Of a stretch of 64,000 nucleotides of DNA, positions 62,118 through 64,000 are shown piece after piece. Position 1 is the first letter of the stretch, and each line of letters opens with the position of its first letter. The stretch is from Candidatus Anammoxibacter sp. (lineage in GTDB: Bacteria; Planctomycetota; Brocadiia; Brocadiales; Anammoxibacteraceae): positions 28,302 to 92,301 of the forward strand of contig JAIQZQ010000012.1 in NCBI GenBank assembly GCA_021777105.1, given 5' to 3'. Position numbers and translations under genes: made by a program. The notes beneath the pieces were generated by a model. The model worked only from the letters and a program-made list of their open reading frames with translations. It was not told where the DNA came from and ran no database searches.

Positions 62118-63722
62118 ATGAAAAAAAATAAAAACAAAGAACTTAAGAAAAAGAAGGACAATAAGAAAGAGATAAATAGCTCTGTTTCAGATAATGAAGA
62201 AGCTGTAGAATCAGCTACTTCCGCTAACGATATTCCGGGGCGGGTTGATGCGGAAATCAACGACGCGTCTAAATCGGTTGAAGCTGTGGAAACCGGGCCT
62301 CCATCCGGGGTTTCGCCGGAACCTGATGAATTCGTCGACGGCATTCAGGAAGGTTACTCTTTATATCAGGAAAACACAGACTCTCAATCGGAGCTTTTAA
62401 AACAACGTCAACGGCCCGGCATTGGCTGGATCATAGGCGTTGCATTCGCGGCTGCATTCGGCATTGCCATATCCGTGTACCTGACAACACACCATTATCA
62501 AATAATGAGCGGGCTTCCAGATTATCAGAGCTTCTGCTCCCTTAGCGAATATATTGATTGCGATATGGTAAATACAAGCACCTATTCAGAGGTGTTTGGG
62601 TTGCCGGTCGCATTGTACGGAGGATGCGTTTACGCCATTGTTTTTTGCTTGGTTATATTAGCTATCTTTGCGAGCCCGGCAATGTCAAAAAGGTATATGG
62701 CTGTTATCAGTTTACTGGGGCTGGTTTCGTTCTGTTTCTCAATCTATTTTGCAATTATTTCAACATTTATATTGCATGCCATCTGCATACTTTGCGTGGG
62801 CACATATTTTATCAATCTCTTTGTGTTTTTAGGGGCCAAGTGTTCGGCTTCAAGAAACGGCGAATGGTTTTTCAGTTTTATAAGCTCTTACGCCGGTTAT
62901 TTAGGCTTTGGCCGACGAGGCGAAACTGATCCATCCGAGACAGGCGCCACAAAGCGCGCCTGGAACGTGGCCGGCGTATTTGCCGTAATCATGGTGATAA
63001 TCCAGGGCTTTTTTGCTGCCATATATCTTGACGCCAAGTATCTGGGCTTTACCGAAGCAGATATGCAAAATTTTATGAAAAGGTATAAGGAGATCCAACG
63101 TCAGGAAATAGACTTGGCCGACTCTCCTTACTGGGGCGCGGACGATCCTGATCTTACAATAGTAGTATTTGAAGATTTTCTTTGCAGTTTTTGCAAACGG
63201 TCACACGTAACCGCGTTCCCAATATTTAAGGAGTTTAAGGACAGAATCAAGATTGTGTTCAAGGCTCTTCCTTACGATAGAGAGTGTAACACATCTATAA
63301 AAAAGACGCTTCACCCCGGCGCATGCCGCTCATCCGTGGCCGCCGCCTGCGCATCATTACAAGGCGAGTTTAAGAGATTCCAGGAGTACTTTTTCCACAA
63401 CCAGGATGTTATAAAGCCTGATATGGACATGGTTGAGGTCTCAAAAAAGATAGGCGGCGTTGATATGGACGCCATGGAGGCCTGCTTTAAACAGGGCAAG
63501 GGCGAGTGGCTAACACGCCGCGATTTTAAACAGGCCATGGAATTGCAAGTCAGGCGCACGCCGGCCTATTTCTTTAACGGCCGCAAATGGGAAGGCGCTT
63601 TAAAGCCTGTATTTATACGCAAAGTCGTGCTACATGAACTTGAAGTTGCGTCCGGCAAGGTTGAAACGGAAACAACCGCGACAAAAGAGCCTAAAGCTGA
63701 AGAAGAAAAGGATAAGGGGTAA
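62118..63722 (+). CDS. VKOR-DsbA fusion, disulfide-bond-forming membrane protein
   Basis: A 534-residue protein. A ~100-residue charged cytoplasmic N-terminus precedes about five membrane segments (first IGWIIGVAFAAAFGIAISVY). The VKOR domain has the loop cysteines Cys140 and Cys148 (SFCSLSEYIDCDMVNTSTYS) and the quinone-side CxxC Cys223-x2-Cys226 (AICILCVGTYF). The C-terminal periplasmic DsbA-like domain has Cys356-S-F-Cys359 (FEDFLCSFCKRSHV) and the cis-Pro loop RRTPAYFFNGR. VKOR re-oxidises the fused thioredoxin domain and passes electrons to quinone, introducing disulfides into exported proteins. The neighbouring Cys-rich envelope proteins and the haem c motif are plausible clients. Confidence 0.94.
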   Translation: MKKNKNKELKKKKDNKKEINSSVSDNEEAVESATSANDIPGRVDAEINDASKSVEAVETGPPSGVSPEPDEFVDGIQEGYSLYQENTDSQSELLKQRQRPGIGWIIGVAFAAAFGIAISVYLTTHHYQIMSGLPDYQSFCSLSEYIDCDMVNTSTYSEVFGLPVALYGGCVYAIVFCLVILAIFASPAMSKRYMAVISLLGLVSFCFSIYFAIISTFILHAICILCVGTYFINLFVFLGAKCSASRNGEWFFSFISSYAGYLGFGRRGETDPSETGATKRAWNVAGVFAVIMVIIQGFFAAIYLDAKYLGFTEADMQNFMKRYKEIQRQEIDLADSPYWGADDPDLTIVVFEDFLCSFCKRSHVTAFPIFKEFKDRIKIVFKALPYDRECNTSIKKTLHPGACRSSVAAACASLQGEFKRFQEYFFHNQDVIKPDMDMVEVSKKIGGVDMDAMEACFKQGKGEWLTRRDFKQAMELQVRRTPAYFFNGRKWEGALKPVFIRKVVLHELEVASGKVETETTATKEPKAEEEKDKG

Positions 63723-63811
63723 AAAGCGGTATTCCCAATTAGTTATATTGGGCTTGATACCGGCTGCTGAATAAAAGATGGTAATAGGTGATAGGTAATC
63801 GTTGAAAAGCG

Positions 63812-64000
63812 GGTAATTGGTAATCGGTAATCGGTAAAAGCAAGAGCAAGTAAAAATCAAAGATTTTTACCGATTACCGATTACCGATTACCGATTACCG
63901 ATTACCGATTACCGATTACCGATTACCGATTACCGATTACCGATTACCGATTACCGATTACCGATTACCGATTACCGATTACCGATTACCGATTACCGAT
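63812..64000 (+). repeat. Perfect heptanucleotide tandem array (ATTACCG)n with inverted units at its left end
   Basis: From 63868 to the window edge there are 19 perfect seven-base units (TACCGAT). Left of them the complementary word GGTAATC occurs at 63812-63839, and 63819-63839 pairs perfectly over 21 bp with 63865-63885, with an inner TAAAAATC/GATTTTTA hairpin (63851-63858, 63862-63869). Degenerate GGTAATA/GGTGATA/GGTAATC words start near 63780. The array continues beyond the window. Confidence 0.95.

Noticed and set aside
63868..64000. CRISPR array
   Set aside because: The repeats are contiguous seven-base units with no spacers and no cas genes nearby.

Overview
The window looks like the chromosome of a Gram-negative, probably environmental bacterium. 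The evidence is a beta-barrel protein, a covalent c-type haem protein, periplasmic copper and disulfide proteins, many signal peptides and a complete murA. By eye the base composition is moderately AT-rich. The lineage cannot be fixed from the sequence alone. Very large secreted proteins, Rpn-type nucleases, MNT/HEPN relics and the split ribosomal-protein/translation operon would fit groups such as Planctomycetota (anammox type), Omnitrophota or Nitrospirota, but this is a weak inference.

Layout. (1) 1-15.7 kb: a secreted-protein locus. Four giant PKD-repeat proteins (the first cut by the window edge) surround three small paralogues that share one N-terminal export cassette but carry different C-terminal domains (tail-collar-like, fibrinogen-like, tail-collar). 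Three of the four PKD proteins end in the same divergent CFI-box-like C-terminal domain, and a fourth copy of that tail survives as a fragment in an intergenic region. (2) 15.9-29.2 kb: glycogen synthase and branching enzyme (divergent), a ComEA-like HhH protein, a methyltransferase, Hsp20, several nucleotidyltransferase/HEPN pairs in various stages of decay, a TIR-like protein, an Rpn-type nuclease and an alpha/beta hydrolase. This part is gene-poor and relic-rich. (3) 29.6-40.1 kb: a housekeeping block, rpmE, prfA, prmC, murA, ffh, rpsP, trmD, rplS, yraN and a TatD/radical-SAM fusion, then a sugar-nucleotide epimerase. (4) 40.1-63.7 kb: a copper- and redox-centred envelope cluster. It holds two secreted proteins of unknown function on the minus strand, then on the plus strand an outer-membrane-type barrel, a ~2160-residue multicopper oxidase, a 14-blade YVTN propeller, a fusion of CusF-like, cytochrome c and periplasmic binding domains, a 7-blade YVTN protein, SCO1/SenC, an intervening Rpn nuclease, a second 7-blade YVTN paralogue, and a VKOR-DsbA fusion. 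(5) 63.7-64.0 kb: a perfect heptanucleotide tandem array that runs off the window.

The most interesting system is region 4. The giant oxidase carries all four copper-ligand motifs of a multicopper oxidase, but in the order C-D then A-B, with the two pairs in different tandem units. This recalls the large MnxG/MofA-type manganese oxidases. Its neighbours could supply copper delivery (SCO, CusF domain), disulfide formation (VKOR-DsbA), haem electron transfer (cytochrome c domain) and outer-membrane anchoring or transport (barrel, propellers). A copper-dependent extracellular oxidation or electron-transfer apparatus is a reasonable hypothesis; the substrate is unknown.

No rRNA, tRNA, CRISPR array or intact insertion sequence was recognised. 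Starts, domains and motifs were read by eye; no database search was run.
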